Of a DNA stretch of 64,000 bases, positions 23,037 through 34,869 are shown one piece after another (position 1 is the first letter of the stretch; each line of letters begins with the position of its first letter). The notes under the pieces are model-generated. The model had not been told where the DNA came from. It worked only from the letters and a program-made list of their open reading frames with translations, and ran no database searches. Origin of the DNA: Lytechinus pictus. Lineage: Eukaryota; Echinodermata; Echinoidea; Temnopleuroida; Toxopneustidae. The translations under genes were made by a program, and so were the position numbers. Location of the stretch: contig NC_087249.1 in assembly GCF_037042905.1 (NCBI RefSeq), positions 50,808,901-50,872,900 of the forward strand. Reading direction: 5' to 3'.

Positions 23037-26000
23037 ACATAATCGCATGCAATACATAACCCTCATGAAATCGGGCTCGGATAACACGCAGCGAATTTTG
23101 AAAACTTTGGCCCTCGAAATGAATATCGCGTGGGACATACCTAAATATTCAGAATGAAAATATGTAGGAGTGCTCCTCAAGGAGTGGAGAAAGTACTTAC
23201 ATAGTGTAATGTGAATTTGAAGACCACAGTAAAGCACTTTACATTTCGTCCCGATGTCTGTAGTTGAATCCGATCTCAGATTACTGTAATTATGGCGGAC
23301 ATAAATGGCGCTTCCACTGAAGAATAAAAGTTTTTTTTCAATGGGTTATGTAATGAACCAGGTGGGTTGCTGTGCCAGTTGTAAGTCCATCCACGGTATT
23401 TTACAGGAATGCTTGAAACCTTCAGTAAGAAATGTTTACAAAACAGCACTTGAACCAACTGATTTATTATCAAGTGCTATACTTATAATTTCTTTATTAT
23501 TTTATTACAATGCATTACATAATGCATAAATTTTACATTTTAGTAACATTTGTAGAATATGAGAATGTATTATTCTTCTTAAATATTTTCGTGTAAATAA
23601 TATATCCGCTTTATATTGCTTTACACCTGTTATTTGAAACCTTGTAATATTCTCGATTCATCCAACATGTGTGACTAGCTCTGCACCTGATCAGTAATCT
23701 AAAATTTGTTTACATCAATCTGATTTCCACCTTTCGTTTCTTCCCTTTTTTTTTCCTGTATACGCATAAAGTCGACAATTTACTAATTTTTTTTTGATTT
23801 CCAAGGGGGATCCACACTTTACAAGCATTGACTGTAATAAATTATATCTTAACACATTTTACATTGTTAATATTTTGCATATCTTGTAAAGAACCTTATA
23901 TGTACAGTTTATACCCATTTTTTAAGCCTTTTTTTTATTTATCTTTGCAATAGCGACTAATGTTTTCGCCCCATCATCAAAAAGAGAGGAGAGAGATAAG
24001 AGGGGGGTAAATAAACAAAAGAAGAAGCCGTTAGCGGTGTCAAAGACCGTTGTAAATAAACACCAACTGACATGAAAATCTCGTTAGTGGGATGAACGAG
24101 CAAATCATTCTACAGTTTGCAGATAGATAACGACGAATAGTCTGCATTCATTGTATCTATTTGTTCCACACCACAAGAAAAGTATCTAATGAAAATAAAA
24201 ACGCCCCGACGCCTTTTGAAACCAGTGTTCATGCCGCCCCGATTTGCATATAGCTTCATCATGGGATGACTTATAGGCCGTTGTAAGGAAATTGGTTTAA
24301 TTCCAAATCCACCACCAGCCCCCAAATTAGGCATGAATACTTTTATTAAACACAAATATGTATTTGCTTGTAATTGAAGGTAAGTTTCTTGCAACGCCGC
24401 GGCTCACCGCTTCCCCATTATTAAAAAAGTTTCAATTTCATTTCGTTTCACTTATTTCAACAATAACAGAAGCAGAAATACAATGGTTTTACATTACATT
24501 TTTACAGATCATCATAAATACACCAAAAGAAAATTCTTATGGCAATCACAGTTTCAGTGAAAATTATAATGAAGAATTTCAATTCTTGAATTGTCAACGA
24601 AAGGGGTAGGCCCCCTCCTACCATTTGCCGTATCTTATCCTATCATTACGCATATATTTTTCCTTTCCTTGACTGAAATAAACTCGTCGAAATTTACAAA
24701 AGAAATATAATTAAACTCGTCTTGTCCATTCCATTCTTATACTTGGATAAAAAAAGTTTTCATTGTCGCTTCATCGTCTTGACAAAAGCTAACTCACTGC
24801 CATGTGGTTTTCAATGAATAGATATATATGGTCATGTAAACAGAATAATCCAATGATGATGTGTTCCATAATTATATAGATTTCATAATACATATAAGTT
24901 AGGGTGGTTTGGGGGTAGGGCTAAACTTTTCTATCATTTTCAAAACCATTTAGAGTAAAATAATATAATTTGAAGCTATTGTTGAGGGATTACAGATGCA
25001 ACCAGAAACAAATCTCCGTCTTTTAGTGCCAGAGTGGGCTTGTGGGTTGATAAGTATATTCTACAGGCCAGGCGAATGAATGAACGAATAATTAGCGTGA
25101 CTTTCCCACTGGTTAATATGTATATTTTACCTTCTTATATCTCTGACACAAGTTTGAACCCGAAATGATTTATAATCCCGAATCCCGAGGCGAGTTAAAT
25201 ATTAAACCGATATTTGACAAGAGTACCATAAAGTTACTCTCTACTTGACTACTGCAACATATCGGGGTGCCATAAAACATGGGCCGTTAAAGGATGCAAA
25301 TGAGGTCCTACTAGGAAGGCTAACTCCGGGTCAACCCTTCGAAAGAACGAAGAGGAAATTGAGGATTCTTCATAATTCTTTCCCATAAATTTCCCTATAT
25401 TGATTGCCTTATTTTGAACCAGGAATACGTTGCCAACGTCCATTTTCTGTTGAAATGCATGCCAGAATATTTCATGAGTGAGACAGAAATTGCTAACTAT
25501 ATAACAAGAAATATAAGTTTAAACAACGAAAAAATGAAACTGATTATACAAACAAGAGTTTAGTATCGCCTGTGTTGCTCTTTTAGTAAATCATTAACAG
25601 GTTTCTTCTTCTTCTCAATCTCTCATTTTAATCTCTAGACATTGAAAGTATATCACGTAAGTACAACTTCGCCATTACAGAAAAGTATTTTTAATCATGA
25701 TACAAATTGAGATTGGATTATTGTGAGAAATGCACATCTGTCATTTAATAGCTTTTTAACAACATGAAAAACGCGGGAAAATAGCATGTGTTGTAAACAT
25801 ATCCCGTATTACATTCTCCTCAATTAGCGCTGACTTGCTTGGAAAGAATTGACAACATTATGCATGCATTTTGATTGACGCTTATTGCTTTCTATTTACT
25901 GTTTAGTCGAAGAATACACCAGTTTTTCAAGATAAAAAAAGTAAATAAACAAACATGTAGAAACATTTCAATAACCGTAGCGATCTGAACAGTTTGCCCT

Positions 26001-26649
26001 CAACGAAAAGTGAAATGCTACAAAAAGTATCCTTCACGCGTATTTTAAGTTGAATAATAAATACCCCCAAATAAACGTTTCTATTCCTTTTCATGACTAG
26101 ATTATATGAAAAGAGACAGTTATTTCCGGAATTAAAAAAAAAAAACATAATAAAGATAAAAAAGGAAAACGCTACAAAAATATCATTAAAGCGTATTTTT
26201 ACTTTAAGTATAAATACCCCCAAAATAAATGTCTGTATTCATATTCATTATGAATGTATTATCACATATCATGAATGTGTATTTCCTTTAATGATCATGA
26301 TATTTAGGATGTTAAGATATATCTAAATGACGTGGAGGAAAAAATGTAAATATATTGAAATGTGTTTTGTTGCATAAATCTTCCGATAGATATTTCGGTA
26401 TCTTTGAACTATTTTCTACTTGTTATGCATGAAAACTTTTACAATGATAGAGTCTTCAACATCGTGTCATTCATGCAGGCGCGCCTTATTCCTCACGTTG
26501 TACCGTGTCACGGTTTTTCAATTAGCACAAATCGTCACGTATTTACGATGTTGATGTTTGTCGCCACATTTGTAGTATTTGAAGTTATCATGAGGGAACA
26601 TACTGGTGGAAAATTTTATTTTGGCGAAGTTTTAAAAACATCCAGTGCT

Positions 26650-26872
26650 GGAGGCGCGATAGCTCAGTCGGTAGAGCGGGGGATTCGTATTCCCAGTAAC
26701 CCGGGTTCGATTCCCACTTGGTGCGCTAGTGCCCTTTGGTAAGGCATTAATCCTCAGTACCAGGTCCTTCGGAGAGGACCTTAAGCCGTCGGTCCTCTAG
26801 TTGCTTGCTTACAACCATTCATGCCTTTCTTAGTAATCAGGTAAAAAACAAATCACCACCACCACCACTATA
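26650..26872 (+). mobile_element. tRNA-derived SINE, copy C (different family)
   Basis: The head GCGCGATAGCTCAGTCGGTA carries a strong A box, and GGGTTCGATTCCCACTTGGT a strong B box. The anticodon loop TTCGTAT would read CGT. The body includes GGTCCTTCGGAGAGGACCTT (a small hairpin) and CCGTCGGTCCTCTAGTTGC, and the tail is a CAC-triplet run at 26855-26867. It sits in Cdx intron 1 and is unrelated in body to copies A, B and D. Confidence 0.75.
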
Positions 26873-27471
26873 TAAAAAATACATATAGTGGAGTCATACA
26901 TGTATTACCATGGTGATGGTACAGACTAGTAGCGTCACAATTGAAACATCCCCCCTTGTGATTTTCCAAGTATTAAGAAAGGAATAAAAATGAATAAAAA
27001 TGTATTTAAAAAAGGGGGTGGGGAGCATCGAAAAAGAAGAAGAAGTTTTCATTGTATCCCTATTAATGAGTTGATAATAAAGACGACGTCCCTTTTGAGT
27101 CGTACCCCCCCCCCTCCAATCAGAAAACAATGGCACCGCTTTTAAAATCGATGAAAATACAGGTTTTGCACGGACCATATGTGTTTCTCTTTCTGTTATA
27201 TTGAGAGGAGTTGGATAATTATGGTAATTAATTTTAAAAAGTGATAGGAGTGTTATACAACATTTTGAAGGTATTTAATCACAGAATTTAAAGCGCATAA
27301 AAACGACAATAAAGATTGTTTCGCGGCACACGCCTGAAACCGTCATGTTGGGTCAATATGGCATCAATACAGTAGTGATGTTATTTAACTTTGACTAATT
27401 TGTTTTAGAAAATGGATGGTATTTTGCCCTTTTAATGACACCTTCACAATCATGACAATGTACACTGTAAA

Positions 27472-27631
27472 AAATGAAGTGCTAATTTAGCACTTACGGT
27501 GCTTGTATAGTGACTGCACTACGAGTGCTGATTTTCTAGTTTAAATTTGAACTAGAAAAGCAGCACTCGTAGTGCAGTCACTATACAAGCACTGTGAGTG
27601 CTAAAATAGCACTTAATTTTTTTTACAGTGT
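27472..27631. mobile_element. Palindromic MITE family P, copy 3, 93 bases before Cdx exon 2
   Basis: Ends are ACACTGTAAAAAATGAAGTG and the inverted CACTTAATTTTTTTTACAGTGT. The stem blocks are identical in kind to copies 1, 2 and 4. It ends just before the pyrimidine-rich region of the exon 2 acceptor, so in the pre-mRNA a hairpin of more than 70 bp would sit beside the branch-point area. Confidence 0.85.
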
Positions 27632-27723
27632 TTATTTATTTTATTTTTATATTTTTCCTTGCTGATTCGGAATAATGATGCAAATTTTCATTCCGTCTAC
27701 CTTTTTTTCTCTCTCTATTTCAG

Positions 27724-27869
27724 GCAAGACGAGAACAAAAGACAAGTATCGTGTTGTATACACTGATCATCAGCGACTGGAACTGGAGAAGGAGTTCCAT
27801 TACAGTCGGTATATTACTATCAGACGAAAAAGCGAGCTTGCCTTAGCTTTGGGTCTCTCCGAAAGACAG
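27724..27869 (+). CDS. Cdx: Cdx exon 2: homeodomain residues 1-44
   Basis: The exon follows a TTTCAG acceptor and ends CGAAAGACAG before GTGGGC, in phase 0. With the G from exon 1 it encodes 49 codons: GKTRT, then homeodomain positions 1-44 (protein residues 188-231). The homeodomain reads [20 protein letters not shown] and continues through helix 2 to SERQ. The [20 protein letters not shown] text and [11 protein letters not shown] are the classical Cdx signature, nearly identical to vertebrate Cdx proteins and distinct from Gsx, Xlox and Hox classes. The assignment is very secure. Confidence 0.97.
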
Positions 27870-28385
27870 GTGGGCATTTTACATGTTTTATTTCATAAAT
27901 TTTTCCTTTTTTCTTTCCTTATTCATGTTTTATTTTTGTTTAAACTTGCGAGATGTTATTATCTTTACTATGATTACCATTTATGATAACATTATATTTG
28001 TAATCAGGAGATGGGACGAATGGTGGACGGAATATTTCGATGATAAATAATACCCTGGTACGATTACATGACAGTGTACCAGGATTTGAATTTGATTCCG
28101 TAATACTCTCAGCACTTACTATTTAAATAAGAAAAATAATAAAGATTCATTCATTGTAGGTTATTTAATTGATGAAAATTCGTTCGTTCGTTTGCATTCA
28201 AATTTGTAAATTTAGTTCAGAACTTCGGATTTTAGAAGGCAGGAGAAGTTGACAGTGGCTAGACATCTCACTAAATCATGCGCAATCGAAAAGGCAACTA
28301 GATAATCGGCGACTCATAAATGATTTATATTTGGACTATTATATTGTCATTATTAACTTGTTTAATAATTATTATTGGTTGACAG
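27870..28385 (+). other. Cdx intron 2 inside the homeobox
   Basis: A 516-base GT-AG intron that splits the homeodomain between residues 44 and 45, just before the recognition helix. Donor GTGGGC, acceptor TTGACAG. Nothing else is recognisable in it. Confidence 0.9.
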
Positions 28386-28925
28386 GTGAAAATTTGGTTC
28401 CAGAATCGGCGAGCTAAGGAACGAAAGATGGCAAAGAAGATAAAGATGCAAGACGGGCAGTCGCATAATCAGTCAACGCATCATGAAGATGATCGAAGTC
28501 CGAACGAACGTCGTAAAGAATTTAATCATCCAAGTCAACACAGTCATCATCATCATCCTCCTCCTCATCATCACACTCATCATCATCATAGCCATCATCA
28601 TTCCGTTTTACAGCATTCATCAAGCCCTAACCAAACCGCTGTCGACACCAAGCCCAAACTCCCTATCATTCCCGCGACCGCGATGACCACGATATCCGCC
28701 GAGGTCATTAAGACGACCCCGTTGACGCCGACGACGTCGCCGCCGCATCACGTGACTTTGCAGTCAAACGATGTCACCATGGATGGCAGGGCGCTGACGA
28801 GCAGCCACGCCTTGAGCTCCGGCGCAGACACGATCGACAATTCGCTGCATATTCCCATCACCGCTGCCGAAGTTGCAAATCTTGTTTTAGTAAACAATAA
28901 GAATACCATACTTCAAGCACAGTGA
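28386..28925 (+). CDS. Cdx: Cdx exon 3: recognition helix and C-terminal region
   Basis: The exon starts in phase 0 with VKIWFQNRRAKERKMAKKI, the DNA-recognition helix (homeodomain 45-60) and a basic tail, then runs to TGA at 28923-28925. The C-terminal region contains a histidine-rich block (about residues 282-303, up to four His in a row broken by Pro, Thr and Ser). Ser/Thr/Pro-rich stretches such as TTPLTPTTSPPHH follow, and the end is VLVNNKNTILQAQ. Histidine runs in transcription factors are often linked to nuclear-speckle localisation; that is an inference here. A candidate poly(A) signal lies at 29807. Confidence 0.95.
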   Translation: MKIWFQNRRAKERKMAKKIKMQDGQSHNQSTHHEDDRSPNERRKEFNHPSQHSHHHHPPPHHHTHHHHSHHHSVLQHSSSPNQTAVDTKPKLPIIPATAMTTISAEVIKTTPLTPTTSPPHHVTLQSNDVTMDGRALTSSHALSSGADTIDNSLHIPITAAEVANLVLVNNKNTILQAQ

Positions 28926-28950
28926 TCACATAATACGCTAACCAAATACC

Positions 28951-29650
28951 CGGTTGACACTTGCACGCATTGTGGTGCCCGCATTGATGCATGCAAGTGC
29001 GGGACACTTTATGGCATGACTTGGCTTTATCAATAATATTTACGCATTGTCTCGATACGTTCACGACATACTTGCAACATGTTTCATCATTGCTTGCGCG
29101 AAGTTCACCCAGTGTTCACGCACGGTCCCGACGACGTGTTTTAAGCCCAGCGAATATTCTCGACACCCTATTTGTGACTATCTAGCGCAAATTCAAATAA
29201 TTATTCCAACGTTCTGGTGTTGACGCCCACTACGTTCGTTGATTAGGACCACTTACACTGATCACGTGGTCTGCACTCACAATTTTGCGCATATCATTCG
29301 CGAACTATGCGTGAAGTATGCTAATTAGCCTATAATATATGCACGAAGTATACTCGACCCTGTTGTGAAATACTATAGTCGTGAACTGCGTGCCACTATA
29401 CCCCGGGGGGGTGTGTCTACTACTCTTTTTTGCGCCACGAAATTTATATTTCGACGCCACGCTGTTGCGCTTAGGTTGCGTATAGTTCACGAATTTGTAA
29501 TTTTCAACATGTTGAAAATTTTGGCACGCATTTCACGCACTGCCACGCACCTTTCCGCAAGCTGGTACGCATAGTTCGCGCATTGGCCCGTATGATTTCG
29601 TGCCCATACGCAAACTATGCGGGAACCACAATACATGCAAGTGTCAACCG
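28951..29650. mobile_element. Inverted-repeat element in the Cdx 3' UTR region
   Basis: The left end CGGTTGACACTTGCACGCAT (continuing TGTGGTGCCCGCAT) and the reverse complement of the right end CGGTTGACACTTGCATGTAT (continuing TGTGGTTCCCGCAT) match at 31 of 34 positions. The 700-base interior has many short palindromic GCGCAAACTATGCG-like and ACGAAGT motifs and is richer in CpG than its surroundings. It begins 25 bases after the Cdx stop codon, before the first good poly(A) signal, so it may be transcribed within the Cdx mRNA. Confidence 0.75.
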
Positions 29651-29806
29651 AGCTTTCACGTGAGGTTATTTTCTGTAGAATATAGAATATGCTGACTGTT
29701 TTGTCATTTCTTTTTGGCTTTTATTCTTTATGTTGAGGGTATTGTTTTGCGAGCTATTATTTACGTTTATAGTTGTTTTATGATGCAAAACTTTTTTTTA
29801 TACATT

Positions 29807-29816
29807 AATAAATAAA
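29807..29816 (+). promoter_or_regulatory. Candidate Cdx polyadenylation signal
   Basis: AATAAATAAA lies about 880 bases after the stop codon. It is the first tandem AATAAA after the inverted-repeat element. If it is used, the 3' UTR contains that element. Confidence 0.35.
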
Positions 29817-29829
29817 CAGGACGATCACT

Positions 29830-32800
29830 GTCCATCAATATGATATTTGATAAGTATCATATATGGGGATTATCTTGTGTAAAAAAAGGGGGTGGGTGAA
29901 AAAACATTATTTTAACTTTCTGTATTTTGTATCCTTCGTTAAAAAAACGTACATAACCATATACGTTGGTTTTGATTATTTATGCCTATTCTTTATCAAC
30001 ACTCTAGTTTTGATTTGCTCTTGTTTATCGGATTGTTCTTATTTTGTTTTGCTTTTTTTCATATTGACAGATTTATTTGATAGTCGATTATTATGTTACA
30101 GATCGACTTGTTTTTATTCTGCCATTTTATATGAATGACTTACGATAGAGAAACTGTAATTTTGATGATGATCATGGCCGTATGCATTTTTTTTGCTGGG
30201 GCCGGGGGGGGGGTAAATATTTCGAAAAAAATCGAAAGCGAGGGAGCGAAACGATCGAGTTTGTCATTGGAGAGATTTGCATTTTGTAAAGTGAAATTGA
30301 AGAAGTTCATGCATATTTTTGGTGATCTTTTTAAAAAATTCAATAAAAAATTATCAAATTTTATGGGGGACATTACGGTTATGATGATGATATTACACTG
30401 TAAAAAATGAAGTGCTAATTTAGCACTTAAAGTGCTTGTATAGTGACTGCACTACGAGTGCTGATTTTCTGGTTTAAATTTGAACTAGAAAATCAGCACT
30501 GGTAGTGCAGTCACTATACAAGCACTGGAAGTGCTATATTAGCACTTGTATGATGAAAGTGGCAACAACAATAGTAATTATATGATACCAAAGAATAATA
30601 ATAATAACAAAGCTGCTACTACGATTTCTACTTGTACTACTACTACTACTTAAAACAATAGTAATAATGATAATAATAATAATAGTTATAGTAATAACCA
30701 AAATTGTAGTAATAAAAATAATGTATGATGGAATTATAACAATTTTGATAGATAAATGAATAATTAAATTACATTTATGTTTTCATATTCTTATGTTTTA
30801 CAAACTTTTGGGTATGCTATTTGCGACCCAGCATGGATATATGTCCATACTTCAAGAGGCTTGGCCGGGTTTAGCTATATCAATTGAGAACTGTTTGAAT
30901 AAAACAGACTCTCTGATTGAATTTTGTACATAAAGTGTATTATTCCCTTATTTTATCTTTGTTTTACTTCGTAAATTAACTTTTTTCTTTTTCTCTCATT
31001 GTTTTACTCAATTTTCAATATGCAAATCGAAATTTTCCGTAAAAATACGAAGAAAACTGTTTTTGGTTACTTTCTTTGTTTTCCTTTGTTAATTTTAGGG
31101 ATTTTACTTATCCTTATTTTCAAATCAATCGTGTTCTTCAGGACCATGAACAGTGTTTACTTGGAACTATTAACATGATTAATTTGCCCTATTGCGAGGT
31201 TTTATATTGCTTGTATAAAATTATAAATGTAAGAGGAAAATGGTTGAATATATTGTGTCACTTTAGAGTGTTTATCGCCTTTTGTTCACTGTTGTGATGG
31301 TGAAAATGTATTCATGTATGTTTGATTCGTTGATATTTGAATGTTTTATATCCGACAGAAAATATTTACTTTAGTAATCCAGATATTTCTTGGTTATCGG
31401 GCCATATGTAAATATCATCACGTTGTTGCCAATATATCTACACAAATATGTAAATTATTCCATTTACAAATTTTGTTTCATGGGTAGTTAGCATTGCAAA
31501 AATACTTTTCATATATTTCGTGACATGTTGTCGATTTTTTTTTGCTTATGAAAACGTTGTACATGTCAGTATCATCTCAAACCAAATATTCAGTATTTTC
31601 CGCATATTATCATTTAAAAATTATCAGTTTTACATGGGAAGAACTCTGTTAAGATAGTCTGTCTTCAATGTGAAATGAAATGGGATTTGAAAAAAAAATC
31701 AGTGCTGTAAATGATTTTTCTTTTTATTTCGTTATAGCATAAATATAAGCAAAATTATGAAAATGCCTCAAAAAGACACAATAAATGTTATCTCTCTTTC
31801 TTTGTCTCCCTCTCTCTCTCTCTCTCTCTCTTTACCTCCAACCGTTTCTTTTCCATGTTTTCTCCCCCTCATCAATTTCTTTATTAGTTTACTTTCTCGC
31901 TTTTCATCTCTTTATTTTTATATTTCTTTCTATAATATATCTTGAAAAGTGAAATATCGTGATTGCCTTTGAACATTAGCATTTATTTGTTATTCCTGTG
32001 TATTCGCATACCGTAATAAATATACTTCGTAATTCGTTGCATAATTATTCCTTTACCAACACTGTGATAATATTTGATAACTGGAATGATTATCATCGTC
32101 CTATGTAAACAAATATCTATTGAATTCTTTTTACACAGCCGAATTCAATATTCCTAATACAAGATTATGCATTTCTTATTTTCCTTTGAAATACATGATT
32201 TTTACAACCAATCAAAACACAGGAATGTATATAGCGTCACATTCTGACACTTCTTACTTGTACTGGTCAAAAATAAAATAAATTTATTAATTATGAACAC
32301 ACACGTTTACTTACAGTACTTATTTGCGTATCATCAGCATGCATTCTGTGACAACAGGCATTGGAATCAGGTTGTCCCTGTTCAAAGCCTTTGGGAATTA
32401 AAATTGTTTAAATAATCAAAAGCAGGGTCAAATCAAAATAATGAATCAGTCAGTCTATAACCTATGGACTATACTACTATATCAACAAATGCTTCTATTT
32501 TAACAAACTCTCCTATGAACATGATGAATGAAAATACGAACAAGCAGTGTGATCAACATTACCATTTTTGTTTCAATTCGACCTGTAAAGAACAAGGTTT
32601 TTATACTAACTATTTGAAAGTAGATGGCCGAGTGGAAAGAGTGTGAGGGTGTGTGTGTGTGTGGGAGAGAGAGGGGGTTGACCATGCCAGAAAAAAAGTA
32701 TCCCTATTCTTACGTGGTTTTTTTACACGTTTATTGAAAACGTGGTTGCTGAAGCCCCTCCTCCCCCTGTCCCGAAGCCCTTGAAGAGAATACGAAGAGG

Positions 32801-33769
32801 TCGGGTTCACCATATTGACTTGAATTAGACAATTAGATATAAAAATAGAATATTTCCATTTCTTAACACATGATAAAAAACATGATTCATCATGAAACAC
32901 ATAAAGTGACCATCACTCAGTGTGGACTGACCATGCAAAATGGACTTACGTTTTTGTACGTTTGTTGAAAAAAAAAGTGGGGCGCGGAAGCACCCAGTCC
33001 CCCTGGTCCCGCGGCCCCTGCAACAAACTAAATTAGTTTGCTCTCTTATTTTATTCCTATACACAGTAATTAAATGATATTTAACGTGGTAAACATGATC
33101 ATTTCGCCCCCCCCCCCCTGTTATGTGATGGATGTTCATTAGTGACCATTATTGTAGTAGGTCCATGGTTGGCCACCCACCAAAAAACAAATAATAAGTC
33201 GCCAGGGAAGGTTCTCTGTAAACATGGTAAATAACCAAAATAGTAATTTGGTCTTCACAAAGCAAAACACAAAAAAACTTAGCTTATTTGAAAGAATCAT
33301 TCCTCTTCTTCATACTGTCAAAATATCAAGTTGTAAAGTAAAATAGAAAAACAAGATACCAGAGTTTCTTTGAGCCAAATTTTTGCAGACTGCTTGAAGT
33401 TTCATCTGTTCATTGGGATTGCATAATGACAGTGTGCTATATCATGCTTGAGTGATTTTCAAACTTCAAACACTGTTCTCTCTTTAAATTTTGAAGCTCT
33501 CGCTTCTTCTGCATTCAATCAAGTACTTTTGGGGATATTGTTGATCCATTTTGACAAGATATCATTTTAAAGCTTAGGATTTGTGTTTTGTTTGTCTTCA
33601 AACCTAATCAAAAATAATTTACAAATCATTTTTTGGCTACTTACTGTTGGTTATGTGGTGCCAGGTCACATTGTATACTTATAAAAAAAAAACTTACTAT
33701 ACATGAATGGTGTATATTGATTCTAGCACCCTTGTTTTCCATCTAACATAATAAATATTAATCATAATT
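29830..33769. other. Intergenic stretch between Cdx and the astacin gene
   Basis: AT-rich DNA with one MITE (30395), an A/T triplet-rich stretch (30590-30730), a TC run (31800-31832) and a GT/GA run (32645-32672). Two similar GC-rich blocks, GAAGCCCCTCCTCCCCCTGT near 32750 and GGAAGCACCCAGTCCCCCTG near 32986, lie behind a shared TTTGTTGAAAA-like text. No supported coding exon. Minus-strand AATAAA near 33050 could end the astacin mRNA. Confidence 0.45.
30395..30549. mobile_element. Palindromic MITE family P, copy 4
   Basis: The left end ACACTGTAAAAAATGAAGTG and full stem blocks are present. On the right it ends at AGCACTTGTATG and lacks the terminal TTTTACAGTGT, so that end is truncated or diverged. 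It lies about 1.5 kb after the Cdx stop codon. Confidence 0.8.
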
Positions 33770-34087
33770 TTATCTCCACCAGTTATGCTCAAATATTGTT
33801 TTCGTATACCACGGTTTTTCCGACTTCCCCGAATCGTAAGGCTGGTCCGACACACTCTCACACGTCTTTCCCCAGGTCAGCGGAGGGCATAGACAGACCC
33901 GGCAGTCGGTGGGACTCTGGTAGCCGCCATTTTGACAGTTCAATTTGAAGCTGCAATGGTTGCCGCATTTGTACATCAGATTGACGAGCTTGAGGTCGTA
34001 GAAGCTTGGCTCCGTCCTCCACTCGATAATGCGATTAGGTTTTCCTTTGACAGTGATTGTTGGTAGTGTGTAGTGCTTTGAAAACGC
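33770..34087 (-). CDS. Astacin metalloprotease, exon 5: end of catalytic domain and EGF-like module
   Basis: Follows a TCTCCTCCAG acceptor in phase 0. It encodes AFSKHYTLPTITVKG, then the astacin-domain end FYDLKLVNLMYKC, whose final Cys is the usual partner of the Cys in exon 3. An EGF-like module follows, with Cys spacing NCQNGGYQSPTDCRVCLCPP and WGKTCE. A short tail ends FEHNWWR and TAA at 33770-33772. No CUB domain follows, unlike many sea urchin astacins such as SpAN/BP10. The protein may be a short astacin-EGF form, or a further exon could be spliced out of sight. Confidence 0.85.
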   Translation of the reverse strand, partial: AFSKHYTLPTITVKGKPNRIIEWRTEPSFYDLKLVNLMYKCGNHCSFKLNCQNGGYQSPTDCRVCLCPPLTWGKTCESVSDQPYDSGKSEKPWYTKTIFEHNWWR

Positions 34088-34154
34088 CTGGAGGAGAAAA
34101 CAGAGAAGATAAGGGAGTAACTCCTTGGTAGGTTATGTTAATTCCACTTAAATT

Positions 34155-34762
34155 GATGGTCTGGGCTGAAAATATTTATATCTAAATAAATAGAGTAGAA
34201 TTCACAAAGCAAAATGCTGAAATTTTCATCAAAATCGAATAACAAATAACGAAGTTAGAATGTTAATGTTTATCAATATTTTGTGAAAACAGTTATATTA
34301 TGCACATCGTTATGAATATTCATTAGGTGGGCTGATGATGTCATATCCCCACCTTCAATTTTCTTATGTTATTACATGAAATAATAAATGTTTCATTTTT
34401 TCATACATGTGTAAATTATATGTCTCCATTATGATGAAATAAGTTGCGGCAATAAATAACTTAGGCACTTAATCAGTTTTCAATCCAATTGTTTTAGTTC
34501 TTGGTAGAAAATTTTTGAATAAACCTAGTTTCATATAATAAAATACAAATGAAAAAATAAGGATATGACATCATCAGCCCACCTAATGAATATTCATAAC
34601 GATGTGCATAATATAACTGTTTTCACAAAATATTGATAAACCTTAACATTCAATAACTTCGTTATTTGTTTTTCGATTTTGATGAAATTTTCAGCATTTT
34701 ACTCTGTGAATTTTACTCTATTTATTGAGATATAAATACCTCCAGTCTGAACCATCCCTTTG
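34155..34762. mobile_element. Foldback element in astacin intron 4
   Basis: Arms run inward from GATGGTCTGGGCTGAAAATA and its inverted partner TCAGACTGGA/GATGGTTC. Long matching blocks include AATGAATATTCATTAGGTGG, TGATGATGTCATATCCCCAC and GCACATCGTTATG. Related elements lie at 53958-54541 and, more distantly, 19548-20148. Confidence 0.8.
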
Positions 34763-34869
34763 ATAATTATTTTGTGAAGATGGTAAATTCTAATAAAAAG
34801 ATTGAAGATTTGAAAATAACATGACTCTATTTGGATTTTTTCCTCCCCAGTGTCGGGGTCGGGATTAGG

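Larger units (their letters stand above)
17041..27723 (+). other. Cdx intron 1 (10.7 kb)
   Basis: A GT-AG intron with GTATTT at the donor and a pyrimidine tract ending TTTCAG at the acceptor. It contains three copies of a 160-170-bp palindromic MITE (17718, 18037, 27472), a foldback element (19548-20148), a TTTAAAC repeat (22923) and a tRNA-derived SINE (26650). I found no other exon. Long unannotated parts (20.2-22.9 and 23.1-26.6 kb) are AT-rich, show no obvious repeat and could hold enhancers. Confidence 0.85.

Noticed and set aside
26362..26742. 126-codon frame ending in a tRNA-like sequence
   Set aside because: Its C-terminal part (AIAQSVERGIRIPSNPGSIP) is the translated head of SINE copy C; the rest is AT-rich without motif.
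28483..28686. Isoleucine-rich frame within Cdx exon 3
   Set aside because: It is an out-of-frame reading of the histidine-codon run.
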